Origin: SFDP01 sp051653625
Lineage (GTDB): Bacteria; Bacillota; Clostridia; Lachnospirales; Lachnospiraceae
Assembly: GCA_051653625.1 (NCBI GenBank)
Contig: JBOFWM010000011.1
Location: forward strand, 14,165-78,164
Length of the DNA stretch: 64,000 bases
Direction: 5' to 3'
The position numbers were made by a program, and so were the translations under genes. A model generated the notes under the pieces. It was given only the letters and a program-made list of their open reading frames with translations, was not told the DNA's origin and did not search any database. Within the stretch, counting starts at the first letter, position 1. Each line of letters opens with the position of its first letter. Positions 17,352 to 26,461 of this stretch are shown here, piece after piece.

Positions 17352-18188
17352 ATGAGAGTGCCGGTAAATAAAATTATTCCATTTAGTTGTGTTGATGGGC
17401 CGGGAAATCGAACTGCTATTTTTTTACAAGGATGCAATATTGACTGTAAGTATTGTCATAATCCAGAAACAAGAAGGGTGTGTAAGGATTGTGGAAGATG
17501 TGTTTCGAAATGTCCGAATCATGCATTGAACTTTGAACAAGGAAAAGTTGTGTTTTTGCCACATAATTGTATAGAATGTGATACGTGTATAAAAGTATGT
17601 TCATATGACGCAAGTCCAAGAGTGGAGTGGCTTACAGCAAGTGAAGTATTTGAACGTATTAAGACGCAGATTCCCTTTATTCGTGGAATAACTATTTCAG
17701 GAGGAGAATGCACCTTGTATATTCGATTTTTGACTGAATTATTTCGACTTTGTAAAAAGAATCATTTGCATACGCTTATTGATTCGAATGGTACTATTTC
17801 TTTTTTAGATCAAGAAGAATTATTATCTTTAACAGATGGAATAATGTTAGATATTAAAGAAGTTTCAAATGAAAAACATATCTCTTTGACAGGGTGTGAT
17901 AATAAAGTTATTCTTGAAAACGCTGTATACTTAGCAAAAATCGGAAAACTTTTTGAAATTCGAACTGTAATATTAGAAGATATGGATGGTGAATATATCA
18001 TTAATTCAATTGCACAACTATTAAAAAATGATATTGAACTTTCTACAATATCATATAAAATTATTCGATATCGTTCTTGGGGAGTTCGAAAAGAATATCA
18101 GTATTTAATAGAACCTACAGAATTAAAATTAAAACAATTAGAAGAAAAGGCAAAACATGTTGGTTTTACTAATGTAATCCTAATATAA
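17352..18188 (+). CDS. yjjW: YjjW-family glycine radical enzyme activase (radical SAM)
   Basis: Uses a 4Fe-4S cluster and S-adenosylmethionine to install the glycyl radical on YjjI. The N-terminus has IIPFSCVDGPGNR and the activase-type CX3CX2C motif at Cys28, Cys32 and Cys35. It is followed by two ferredoxin-like cluster motifs at Cys44/47/50/54 and Cys73/76/79/83, as in activases larger than PflA. TISGGECTLY is the SAM-binding GGE motif. The ATG follows the yjjI stop with no gap, so translation is probably coupled. Confidence 0.93.
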   Translation: MRVPVNKIIPFSCVDGPGNRTAIFLQGCNIDCKYCHNPETRRVCKDCGRCVSKCPNHALNFEQGKVVFLPHNCIECDTCIKVCSYDASPRVEWLTASEVFERIKTQIPFIRGITISGGECTLYIRFLTELFRLCKKNHLHTLIDSNGTISFLDQEELLSLTDGIMLDIKEVSNEKHISLTGCDNKVILENAVYLAKIGKLFEIRTVILEDMDGEYIINSIAQLLKNDIELSTISYKIIRYRSWGVRKEYQYLIEPTELKLKQLEEKAKHVGFTNVILI

Positions 18189-18216
18189 TTCGCACAAAAA
18201 TAATAGGAGTATGTAT

Positions 18217-19767
18217 ATGGAAAAGCAAAGGATAGAAAATGAAAAGGGATATGAATATGCAGTTCAAATGAAGAATATTGTGAAAAAATTCGGAAATTTT
18301 GTTGCAAATGATAATATTAACTTTTCGGTTAAAAAAGGAGAAGTTCATGCTATTTTAGGAGAAAATGGTGCAGGGAAAAGTACCCTGATGAATGTTCTTT
18401 ATGGATTGCACAAGCCAACATCAGGAGAAATCTATATTCGTGATAAAATGGTAAGTATAGATGGACCTGCTGTAGCAATTGAACAAGGAATTGGAATGGT
18501 TCATCAACATTTCATGCTAATACAACCGTTTACAGTAACGGAAAATATTATTCTTGGTGTTGAACCAAGAAAAGGTCTTGTTGTTGATTTGAATCAAGCA
18601 CGAGAAAAAGTACTTGAATTATCAAATAAATATAATATGCATATTGATCCAGATGCTAAAATAGAGGATATTTCTGTTGGAATGCAACAACGAGTTGAAA
18701 TTTTAAAAGTGTTATATAGAGGTGCAGAAATTCTAATTCTTGATGAACCAACAGCATCTTTGACACCACAAGAAATTACTGAGCTTATTGAAATTATTGA
18801 AAATCTTACAAAAGAAGGAAAGAGTGTTATTTTAATTACACACAAATTAAAAGAGATTACTGCTTCTGCCGATAAGTGTACAATTATTCGAGCTGGAAAG
18901 CATATTGGAACAGTGAATGTGAAGGATGTTACAGAAAATGATTTGGCATCTATGATGGTTGGTAGAGATGTAGCTTTTAAAGTAGAAAAGGTTGATAAAG
19001 AGCCTGGGGAAGTTGTATTAGAGGTGAAAGAACTTCGTGGTAATGATTATCGAGATGTTGAGATTTTAAAAGGGTTTGATATTCACGTTAGAAAAGGTGA
19101 AATTGTAGGCATCGCAGGAGTAGATGGAAATGGGCAAACTGAATTAGTCGAAATCTTAACTGGTCTTAGAAAAGCTACTTCGGGAAGTATTACTGTAAAT
19201 GGGAAAAGTGCATATAATATAACGCCTAGACAAGCCTTTGATTTGGGTGTTACATCTATTCCGGCAGATCGACAAAAATATGGATTGGTCTTAGAGTTTT
19301 CTGTGGCAGAAAATTTGATTCTTCAAAATTTTGAAAAGGGACCATTTTCTAAAAATGGGATTTTACAAAAAAAGAATATTTTAGCGCATGCAAAAGAATT
19401 AATTGACAAATTTGATGTACGACCAAGTGATTGTGAAATGAAACCTTCAGGCACATTGTCAGGAGGAAATCAACAAAAAGTAATTATTGCAAGAGAAATT
19501 ACAAATGACAGTGATTTATTAATTGCAGTAAATCCTACTCGTGGATTAGATGTTGGAGCAATTGAATTTATCCATAAATATTTGGTAGAACAAAGAAATA
19601 AAGGAAAAGCAGTTTTACTTGTTTCTTTTGAATTAGAAGAAATTATGAGTTTATCTGACCGTATTGATGTTATTTTTGAAGGACGAGTAACAGGGAATGT
19701 AGTGGGGTCAGATGCAAATGAAGAAGCGTTAGGATATATGATGGCAGGAGGAAATCAACATGAGTAA
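18217..19767 (+). CDS. nupA: Nucleoside ABC transporter, duplicated ATP-binding protein
   Basis: Energises nucleoside import with the two permeases that follow. Two ATPase halves are fused. The first has Walker A GENGAGKST, signature SVGMQQRVE and Walker B ILILDEPTASLTPQ. The second has a degenerate Walker A (GVDGNGQTEL, no Lys) but an intact signature SGGNQQKVIIAREI, typical of the sugar/nucleoside importer group. An ATG at 18211 is only one base from AGGAG, so 18217, seven bases away, is chosen. It overlaps the next gene by 8 bp. The binding protein is bmpA upstream, beyond yjjIW. Confidence 0.94.
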   Translation: MEKQRIENEKGYEYAVQMKNIVKKFGNFVANDNINFSVKKGEVHAILGENGAGKSTLMNVLYGLHKPTSGEIYIRDKMVSIDGPAVAIEQGIGMVHQHFMLIQPFTVTENIILGVEPRKGLVVDLNQAREKVLELSNKYNMHIDPDAKIEDISVGMQQRVEILKVLYRGAEILILDEPTASLTPQEITELIEIIENLTKEGKSVILITHKLKEITASADKCTIIRAGKHIGTVNVKDVTENDLASMMVGRDVAFKVEKVDKEPGEVVLEVKELRGNDYRDVEILKGFDIHVRKGEIVGIAGVDGNGQTELVEILTGLRKATSGSITVNGKSAYNITPRQAFDLGVTSIPADRQKYGLVLEFSVAENLILQNFEKGPFSKNGILQKKNILAHAKELIDKFDVRPSDCEMKPSGTLSGGNQQKVIIAREITNDSDLLIAVNPTRGLDVGAIEFIHKYLVEQRNKGKAVLLVSFELEEIMSLSDRIDVIFEGRVTGNVVGSDANEEALGYMMAGGNQHE

Positions 19768-20812
19768 AATAAAAAATAGTAATATACTTTATACTCTTAT
19801 TGCCATTGTGTTTGGATTTTTCATAGGGGCAATAGTGCTTTCTATTATTGGAATTAGTCCAATTGAAGCATATAGTAAATTATTTAATGGGATATTTGGA
19901 AGAAAAAGATATATAGCATGGTCTGTTATTTATGCATCTCCGCTTATTTTGACTGGATTATCCGTAGCATTTTCTTTTAAAACAGGAGTATTTAATATCG
20001 GAGCAGAGGGGCAATTTGTCGTAGGAAGTTTAGCGGCAAGTATTGTTGGTGTTTGTGTTCCGTTACCGCCTGTCATTCATCCGATTGCGTGTGCATTAGC
20101 AGCAATGGTTGCAGGTGGTTTATGGGGAATGTTAGTAGGGATTTTAAAAGTCAAGAAAGGAATTAATGAAGTACTTTCTTTTATTATGTTTAACTGGTTA
20201 GCCTTTTACTTAAGTAATTATATGATTAACAAAAATTTTCTTCATTCTGATGGTAATGCAGATGCGACTAAAGATATCTTGGAAACAGCTTCCATAAAAG
20301 CACCAAAGTTTATCACTGATTTAACAGAATCAACTACCTCGAATTGGGGAATTATTATTGCAATTGTGGCAGCAATTGTTATATGGTTTATCATTAACAA
20401 AACAACGTTAGGATATCAACTTCGAGTAGTTGGATTTAATAAAAACGCTGCAGAGTATGGAGGAATAAATTCTAATGCTGCAATATTAAAAGCAATGGCT
20501 ATCTCTGGGGCTCTTGCAGGTCTTGGTGGAATGGTACAATTGACTGGAATGTCTTCGAGAATTAGTCAGTTTGCAGGGCAAGAAGGTTATGGATTCCAAG
20601 GGATTTCAGTTGCGCTTATTGCATCTTCAAATCCTTTAGGATGTATTTTATCAGGATTGTTTTATGGAATGATGAAATATGGTGGTACAAAATTAACTCT
20701 TATAAAAGCGCCTAGTGAAGTAATTGATATTATTATGGGAGTAATTGTTTTGTTTATTGCGATATCCCATGTATTTAAATATTTTTTAAATAAGAAAAAA
20801 GGAGGAGTATAA
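19760..20812 (+). CDS. nupB: Nucleoside ABC transporter permease (first)
   Basis: A 350-residue membrane protein of the branched-chain/nucleoside permease family with about nine predicted helices. The FKTGVFNIGAEGQFVVG loop is the family hallmark, and GYQLRVVGFNKNAAEYGGI lies in the cytoplasmic coupling region. It overlaps the ATPase gene by 8 bp and is 2 bp from the second permease, so translation is probably coupled. Confidence 0.94.
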   Translation: MSKIKNSNILYTLIAIVFGFFIGAIVLSIIGISPIEAYSKLFNGIFGRKRYIAWSVIYASPLILTGLSVAFSFKTGVFNIGAEGQFVVGSLAASIVGVCVPLPPVIHPIACALAAMVAGGLWGMLVGILKVKKGINEVLSFIMFNWLAFYLSNYMINKNFLHSDGNADATKDILETASIKAPKFITDLTESTTSNWGIIIAIVAAIVIWFIINKTTLGYQLRVVGFNKNAAEYGGINSNAAILKAMAISGALAGLGGMVQLTGMSSRISQFAGQEGYGFQGISVALIASSNPLGCILSGLFYGMMKYGGTKLTLIKAPSEVIDIIMGVIVLFIAISHVFKYFLNKKKGGV

Positions 20813-20814
20813 GA

Positions 20815-21759
20815 ATGGATACAGTAATTTCAAATTTAGGATTATTAATTAATTCGCTTATGATTGCAACCCCTCCTTTGCTCTTTGCTGCATTAGGATC
20901 TTGTTTTTCAGAACGAAGTGGTGTAGTAAATATTGGGATTGAGGGAATGATGACGGTAGGTGCTTTTACTGGTTCTGTAGTTGCGCTTATGACAGGTAAT
21001 GGATGGATTGCATTCTTGGCTGCTGGACTTGCTTCAGCAGTGGTTGCAGCTGTGCATGCTTTTGCATGTGTAACATGTGGTGCCGATCAAACAATTTCAG
21101 GGACAGCAATAAATTTCCTCGCACCAGGGCTAGCAATTTTTATATGTAGAGCAATGTTTGATAATTCATCGGATACTCCACCAATTGATACAACAGCTAA
21201 ATTACCGAAAATGTTTCAAGGTGTATTTCCGGTTGGTAGTTTTTTAGATAATACATTAAATACGTATTCAGTTGCATATTTAAGTTTTCTATTAGTTATA
21301 GTAGTATGGTTTGTGTTTTATAAAACGAAATTTGGAATGAGACTTCGCGCAGTTGGGGAACACCCAAAAGCATGTGATACATTAGGTATTAATGTGAGTA
21401 AGATGCGATATATTGCAGTTATTTTATCGGGATTTTTATCAGGACTTGGTGGAGCGTATATTACACTTGCAACAGTAAATCAATTTAGACCTTATTTAAT
21501 TGTTGGACAAGGGTTTATTGCTATTGCAGCAGTGATATTTGGTAAATTTACCCCACAAGGTGCATTTAAGGCATGTTTGTTGTTTGGTTTCTGCAATGGG
21601 ATAAAAACATTAGTAAGTACAAGTACATCTATTACTATTTCACCAAATTTGATTTCAATGATTCCTTATGTTATTACATTGTTGGCATTGATATTATTTG
21701 TTGGAAAAGCACATGTACCTGCTGCAAGTGGAAAACCATATAGTAAATTCAAATCTTAA
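20815..21759 (+). CDS. nupC: Nucleoside ABC transporter permease (second)
   Basis: A 314-residue membrane protein that pairs with the preceding permease. ERSGVVNIGIEGMMTVGAF is the matching family loop, and FGMRLRAVGEHPKACDTLGI is the coupling region. GGAGG overlaps the end of nupB and precedes the ATG. Followed after 16 bp by cytidine deaminase, tying uptake to intracellular salvage. Confidence 0.94.
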   Translation: MDTVISNLGLLINSLMIATPPLLFAALGSCFSERSGVVNIGIEGMMTVGAFTGSVVALMTGNGWIAFLAAGLASAVVAAVHAFACVTCGADQTISGTAINFLAPGLAIFICRAMFDNSSDTPPIDTTAKLPKMFQGVFPVGSFLDNTLNTYSVAYLSFLLVIVVWFVFYKTKFGMRLRAVGEHPKACDTLGINVSKMRYIAVILSGFLSGLGGAYITLATVNQFRPYLIVGQGFIAIAAVIFGKFTPQGAFKACLLFGFCNGIKTLVSTSTSITISPNLISMIPYVITLLALILFVGKAHVPAASGKPYSKFKS

Positions 21760-21775
21760 AAAGGATGGTAATAGA

Positions 21776-22183
21776 ATGTATAAAAAATTAATTCTTGCAG
21801 CAATTGATGCAAGAGAATATTCCTATTCTCCGTATTCTAATTTTAAAGTAGGTGCTGCACTTCTTACTAAAAATGGTGAAATTTATACGGGATGTAATAT
21901 TGAAAACGCTGCTTATACACCATCTAATTGTGCAGAGCGTACTGCTTTTTTCAAAGCAGTAAGTGAGGGTGAAAGAGAGTTTGAAGCGATTGTAATTGTT
22001 GCTGGAAAAAAAGATGGTGATTTAGAAATCACAGCTCCGTGTGGTGTTTGTAGACAAATTATGATGGAATTTTGCGATTATAATAAGTTTCAAATTATTT
22101 TAGCGAAGAACGAGTTGGAATATCAAATATATAATTTGAAAGATTTATTACCATTGGGATTTGGTCCTAATAATTTAAATTAA
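21776..22183 (+). CDS. cdd: Cytidine deaminase
   Basis: Deaminates cytidine and deoxycytidine to uridine and deoxyuridine. The 135-residue protein shows zinc ligand Cys52 with catalytic Glu54 in NCAERTAFF, and Cys89 and Cys92 in PCGVCRQ, the all-cysteine tetrameric form. The open frame extends upstream to 21698 inside nupC, but AAAAAGGATGG nine bases before the ATG at 21776 and the conserved family N-terminus decide the start. It is part of the nucleoside operon. Confidence 0.96.
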   Translation: MYKKLILAAIDAREYSYSPYSNFKVGAALLTKNGEIYTGCNIENAAYTPSNCAERTAFFKAVSEGEREFEAIVIVAGKKDGDLEITAPCGVCRQIMMEFCDYNKFQIILAKNELEYQIYNLKDLLPLGFGPNNLN

Positions 22184-22199
22184 AAAGGATGGTGTTACT

Positions 22200-23189
22200 A
22201 TGATTGATTTACATTTACATTTTGATGGTTCAATTCCGATTGATACGGTTTTAGAATTGGCAAAATTAGAAGGCGTAACATTGCCTACAACTAAAAAAGA
22301 AGAATTGAAAACATATCTGCAAGTTCCTGATGATTGTGGTAGTTTAAATGAATACTTAGAGCGTTTTGTTTTGCCATTATCTGTATTACAAAGCCAAAAA
22401 GCATTAAAAAAAGCAATGGTTGATGTTATTAAAGACATTGCAAAAGAAGGGATTCTTTATGCAGAACTTCGTTTCGCGCCACAATTTCATTGTCAGAAAG
22501 GTTTGACACAAGAAGAAGTTGTTATTGCAGCGATAGATGGAATGAAAGAAGGAATAAAAGAGACAGGTGTAAAGGCGCAACTTATTTTATGTTGTATGCG
22601 CGATGATAAAAATCAAGCTGAAAATATAGAAACAGTTGAATTAACAGCTAAATATTTAGGAAAAGGTGTATGTGCTTGTGATTTAGCAGGTGAAGAAGCG
22701 ATATTTAAAACAAAAGATTTTAAAGAATTGTTTTTATATGCAAAAGAAAAAAAAGTGCCATATACGATTCATGCGGGTGAAGCAGATGATGTTTCGAGTA
22801 TGGTAGCTGCTATTTCTTTTGGTGCAAAACGTTTGGGGCATGGTGTAAGTGCAATGGATTCTGAAGAATTAATGTTGCAATTAAAACAAGAAAAAATAGC
22901 ATTAGAATGCTGTCCTATTAGTAATTTACATACAAAAAAAATAGCATCAATGAAAGAACATCCTATTAAAATGTTTTTAAATAGAGGGATATTAACTACT
23001 ATTAATACAGATAATAGGACAGCATCAAATACAACAATCGTGAAAGAAGTTTCTATGGTAAGGGAGTATTTAGGTCTTACAAAAGAAGAAGAACAGCAAT
23101 TGTATTTAAATGCTGCAGAGATTGCATTTTTACCAGAAGAAGAAAAAGAACAATTGAAAAATAAAATAAAAGAAAAATTTCTTTTGTAA
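22200..23189 (+). CDS. add: Adenosine deaminase
   Basis: Converts adenosine and deoxyadenosine to inosine and deoxyinosine. The 329-residue TIM-barrel metalloenzyme shows zinc ligands His5 and His7 in DLHLHFDGSIP, IHAGEADD with the third His and the catalytic Glu, RLGHGVSA, and NTDNRT near the C-terminus with the zinc-binding Asp. The second residue is Asn rather than Asp, as in a number of bacterial enzymes. AAAAGGATGG upstream resembles the cdd site. Last gene of the nucleoside operon; no terminator is seen before the tRNA promoter. Confidence 0.95.
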   Translation: MIDLHLHFDGSIPIDTVLELAKLEGVTLPTTKKEELKTYLQVPDDCGSLNEYLERFVLPLSVLQSQKALKKAMVDVIKDIAKEGILYAELRFAPQFHCQKGLTQEEVVIAAIDGMKEGIKETGVKAQLILCCMRDDKNQAENIETVELTAKYLGKGVCACDLAGEEAIFKTKDFKELFLYAKEKKVPYTIHAGEADDVSSMVAAISFGAKRLGHGVSAMDSEELMLQLKQEKIALECCPISNLHTKKIASMKEHPIKMFLNRGILTTINTDNRTASNTTIVKEVSMVREYLGLTKEEEQQLYLNAAEIAFLPEEEKEQLKNKIKEKFLL

Positions 23190-23205
23190 ATTATTGGAAA
23201 ACTAC

Positions 23206-23234
23206 TTGCAAAATGAAGAAGAAGTATTTATAAT
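23206..23234 (+). promoter_or_regulatory. Promoter of the tRNA-Thr gene
   Basis: TTGCAA (23206-23211) and a perfect TATAAT (23229-23234) with 17-bp spacing, 15 bp before the mature tRNA 5' end. Confidence 0.7.
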
Positions 23235-23249
23235 TTATTTTGCATGAGT

Positions 23250-23322
23250 GCTTCCATGGCTCAGTTGGTAGAGCAACTCATTCGTAATGAGTAGATCGCC
23301 GGTTCGAGTCCGGCTGGGAGCT
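23250..23322 (+). tRNA. tRNA-Thr (anticodon CGU)
   Basis: A full cloverleaf folds by hand: acceptor GCTTCCA/TGGGAGC with one G-U pair, D stem GCTC/GAGC, anticodon stem ACTCA/TGAGT with loop TTCGTAA (anticodon CGT at 23283-23285), T stem GCCGG/CCGGC with loop TTCGAGT. The discriminator is T and no CCA is encoded. It would read ACG codons. Confidence 0.95.
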
Positions 23323-23323
23323 G

Positions 23324-23362
23324 AATGGAGTGTTTGAATTTCAAACACTCCATTATTTTTTT
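23324..23362. terminator. Bidirectional terminator between tRNA-Thr and the ABC permease gene
   Basis: A perfect 14-bp stem (23324-23337 with 23341-23354) with a three-base loop, followed by ATTTTTTT. Its distal arm overlaps the stop codon of the converging minus-strand permease gene. Confidence 0.85.
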
Positions 23363-24162
23363 GTATAAAAAGTTTCAATGCGTTGTATGATTTGATAAAG
23401 TAACAATGCAATAAAACATAAAATAATAATAGATAGAATTAATAAATCTAATTTAAATACTTGACTTGCATATATAATTAAATAACCAAGACCGTTTCTT
23501 GCTGCTAAAAATTCTCCGATAATGACACCTACAAGAGATAATCCAATTGTTACTTTCATGTTACTGATAATGACTGGAATGGTCGATGGGATGACCAGTT
23601 TGGTTAATTGGTCAAATGGAGTACCGCCTAATGTGGTAATTAACTTGATGCGTTCTTCATCTATTTCATGAAAACTAGAATATAACGTCATAATTGATCC
23701 AAACAATGCAACTGAAATTCCTGCAATAATAATTGTTGTTTTGCCGGTTCCAAGCCAAACGATAATTAAAGGTGCTAATGCAGATTTTGGCAAAGAATTT
23801 AATACCACTAAAAATGGTTCCAAAATAGTCGCTAGATTTTTGCATAAATAAAGAAAAAGTGCAAAAGAAATACTAAATAAATTTACAAGAAAAAAACTTA
23901 ACAATGTTTCGTATAAAGTGATCCAAATGTGGTAGAAAATTTCAAAATTCTTACTCATTGATAAAAATAATAAAAATACTTTGGAAGGACTACTGAAAAA
24001 GAAAGAGTCGATCCAATTAAAATAAGTTGCCATTTCCCAAAGTGTTAAAAAACAGAAAAAAATAGAAAGTTGTATTATTAATATCACTAATTTTTTTTGT
24101 TTTACTTTTAATAAAAATTCATATTGTTTTTGAGATTGTTCCAAGTGATTTTCCCCTTTCAT
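23353..24162 (-). CDS. ABC transporter permease, SsuC/TauC/ThiX type
   Basis: A membrane protein of about 269 residues with some six helices and the binding-protein-dependent transport signature around GGTPFDQLTKLVIPSTIPVI (EAA loop). The family moves sulfonates, nitrate, taurine or thiamin-pyrimidine precursors. The chosen ATG overlaps the ATPase stop codon as ATGA, which fits coupled translation. A TTG at 24144 has a better ribosome binding site (AAAGGGG, eight bases) and is a real alternative. No substrate-binding protein is nearby, so the substrate cannot be named. Confidence 0.85.
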   Translation of the reverse strand: MKGENHLEQSQKQYEFLLKVKQKKLVILIIQLSIFFCFLTLWEMATYFNWIDSFFFSSPSKVFLLFLSMSKNFEIFYHIWITLYETLLSFFLVNLFSISFALFLYLCKNLATILEPFLVVLNSLPKSALAPLIIVWLGTGKTTIIIAGISVALFGSIMTLYSSFHEIDEERIKLITTLGGTPFDQLTKLVIPSTIPVIISNMKVTIGLSLVGVIIGEFLAARNGLGYLIIYASQVFKLDLLILSIIILCFIALLLYQIIQRIETFYTKK

Positions 24163-24914
24163 TCTTTTAATGTATTCCAAATTTTACGGAAATACTCGTT
24201 ATATTCTATGGCATCGTGATAATTTTTCATGGTTTCATTTTCGTAAGTTAAATGAATATTAAATTCTTCTTTGATATGAGAGGGACGTTTGCTAAAAACT
24301 AGAATTTTATCTGATAATCCAATAGCCTCTGAAATATTATGCGTTACAAGTATTGCTGTAATTCCGTGCTCATGGATGATAGATCCAATATCACTCGAGA
24401 CATTAAGGCGAGTTTGATAATCTAAAGCACTAAATGGTTCGTCTAAAAGTAAAATACTAGGTTTTAATGCTAATGTGCGAATTAAAGCTGCACGCTGCTT
24501 CATTCCACCTGACAATTCATTTGGATATCGATTTTTAAAATCGTATAAACCATACTTATTTAAAAGTTCATCAACAAATTCAAAATAGGAAGAATCTTTT
24601 ATATGATTAATTTCTAAACCAAGAGTTACATTTTTGTATATCGTTCTCCATGGTAGTAAATGGTCATGTTGTAACATATATCCAAAGGGGCGTTTTTCTT
24701 TTGAATGACATATTATTTCCCCGGAATCTTGTTTGATTTGACCAGCTATAATATTCAACAATGTAGATTTTCCGCAACCACTAGGGCCTACAATAGAAAC
24801 GAATTCTTTGTCATATATATCAAAACTGACGTTTGAAAGTGCATTTGTCTCACCAGATATAGTATGGTATGTGTATGAAATTTGATTTACTTCTAACTTT
24901 TTTTTAGCATTCAT
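24159..24914 (-). CDS. ABC transporter ATP-binding protein, SsuB/TauB type
   Basis: A 251-residue ATPase with Walker A GPSGCGKST, Q-loop YMLQHDHLLPWRT, signature LSGGMKQRAALIRTLAL and Walker B ILLLDEPFSALD. The LLPWRT segment after the Q-loop is typical of nitrate/sulfonate/thiamin-precursor transporters. It is transcribed first in a two-gene operon with the permease. The ribosome binding site is weak. It diverges from argH. Confidence 0.88.
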   Translation of the reverse strand: MNAKKKLEVNQISYTYHTISGETNALSNVSFDIYDKEFVSIVGPSGCGKSTLLNIIAGQIKQDSGEIICHSKEKRPFGYMLQHDHLLPWRTIYKNVTLGLEINHIKDSSYFEFVDELLNKYGLYDFKNRYPNELSGGMKQRAALIRTLALKPSILLLDEPFSALDYQTRLNVSSDIGSIIHEHGITAILVTHNISEAIGLSDKILVFSKRPSHIKEEFNIHLTYENETMKNYHDAIEYNEYFRKIWNTLKE

Positions 24915-24982
24915 TTCAATCCAACTTTCAAATGTGTTCTAATAATATAATATGGAAGAAGAGCGTATATGTGAATTTTATG

Positions 24983-25011
24983 TTGAAAATATTCAGTAAA
25001 TATGCTATTAT
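24983..25011 (+). promoter_or_regulatory. Predicted promoter of argH
   Basis: TTGAAA (24983-24988) and TATTAT (25006-25011) are 17 bp apart, 54 bp before the argH start codon. Confidence 0.55.
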
Positions 25012-25065
25012 CAAATGCAGATTTAACAATAATGAAGAGATATATTTTAGAGAGGAAATAATAAG

Positions 25066-26442
25066 ATGGCTCAATTATGGGGTGGACGTTTTACAAAAGA
25101 AACGGACCAATTAGTATATAATTTTAATGCTTCTATTTCTTTTGATAGCAAATTTATCAATGAAGATATTGAAGGTAGTATTGCACATGTTGTTATGCTT
25201 GAAAAACAAGAAATTATTTCTGGAGAAGAAAAAGACGAAATAGTAAAAGGATTAACAAGTATTCGTGAGGATGTAAAGAATGGAACGCTTGAAATATCAC
25301 ATGAATATGAAGATGTACATAGTTTTGTAGAGGCGACTTTGATTAAACGTATTGGTGAAGCTGGTAAAAAACTTCATACTGGAAGAAGTAGAAATGATCA
25401 AGTGGCATTGGATATGAAACTTTATACAAGAAACCAAGTTCTTGAAGTAGATGAATTATTAAAAGAATTGTTACTTGTTTTAAATGATACAATGAGAGAT
25501 AATCTTGAAACATATATGCCAGGGTTTACCCATTTACAAAAGGCACAACCAATTACATTAGCACATCATATGGGTGCCTATTTTGAGATGTTTAAACGTG
25601 ATAGACAAAGAATGAAAGATATTTATAATAGGATGAATTATTGTCCCTTAGGATCTGGTGCTTTAGCGGGTACTACATATCCATTAGATCGTTTTTATAC
25701 AGCATCTTTAATGGGATTTGAAGGACCAACAGATAATAGTATGGATAGTGTGTCGGATCGCGATTATTTGATTGAATTACTATCAGCGTTTTCGACGATT
25801 ATGATGCATTTAAGTCGTTTTAGTGAAGAAATTATAATTTGGAATTCTAATGAATATGGATTTATTGAATTGGATGATGCATACTCTACAGGAAGTAGTA
25901 TTATGCCACAAAAGAAAAATCCTGATATTGCAGAGTTGGTACGTGGGAAAACGGGAAGAGTATATGGTGCTTTAGTATCGTTATTAACTACTATGAAGGG
26001 GATTCCACTTGCTTATAATAAGGATATGCAAGAGGACAAAGAATTAACTTTTGATGCAATTGATACGGTAAAAGGTTGTCTTGCATTATTTACTGGGATG
26101 ATCAAAACAACAAAATATAATAAAGAACATATGGCAAAAAGCGCTATGAATGGATTTACTAATGCTACAGATGCAGCAGATTACTTAGTAAAAAAGGGAA
26201 TGCCGTTTCGTGATGCACATAGTGTAATAGGAAAATTAGTGCTTTACTGTATTGATAAACATACTTCGATTGATGCATTAACATTAGAAGAATTAAAAAG
26301 CATTTGTGAGGAGTTTGAATCGGATATTTTTGATGCAGTAAGTTTAAAGACTTGTGTAGAAAAAAGACTTACACATGGTGCACCAGGAATCGAAGTAATG
26401 AAAGCACAAGTAATTGCAAATGAAAAATATTTACTAAGATAA
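25066..26442 (+). CDS. argH: Argininosuccinate lyase
   Basis: Splits argininosuccinate to arginine and fumarate, the last arginine synthesis step. The 458-residue protein begins LWGGRFTKETD, has HTGRSRNDQVALD, the catalytic-His region THLQKAQPITLAHH and the fumarase-superfamily signature GSSIMPQKKNPD with the catalytic Ser. AGAGAGGAAATAATAAG precedes the ATG. argG is not in the window, so argH stands apart from other arginine genes; asd follows after 19 bp. Confidence 0.97.
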   Translation: MAQLWGGRFTKETDQLVYNFNASISFDSKFINEDIEGSIAHVVMLEKQEIISGEEKDEIVKGLTSIREDVKNGTLEISHEYEDVHSFVEATLIKRIGEAGKKLHTGRSRNDQVALDMKLYTRNQVLEVDELLKELLLVLNDTMRDNLETYMPGFTHLQKAQPITLAHHMGAYFEMFKRDRQRMKDIYNRMNYCPLGSGALAGTTYPLDRFYTASLMGFEGPTDNSMDSVSDRDYLIELLSAFSTIMMHLSRFSEEIIIWNSNEYGFIELDDAYSTGSSIMPQKKNPDIAELVRGKTGRVYGALVSLLTTMKGIPLAYNKDMQEDKELTFDAIDTVKGCLALFTGMIKTTKYNKEHMAKSAMNGFTNATDAADYLVKKGMPFRDAHSVIGKLVLYCIDKHTSIDALTLEELKSICEEFESDIFDAVSLKTCVEKRLTHGAPGIEVMKAQVIANEKYLLR

Positions 26443-26461
26443 AAGAGAATGGAGAATGATT

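Noticed and set aside
23190..23352. Prophage or island attachment site at tRNA-Thr
   Set aside because: No duplicated tRNA 3' end, integrase or phage gene occurs nearby; flanking genes are ordinary transport and salvage genes.
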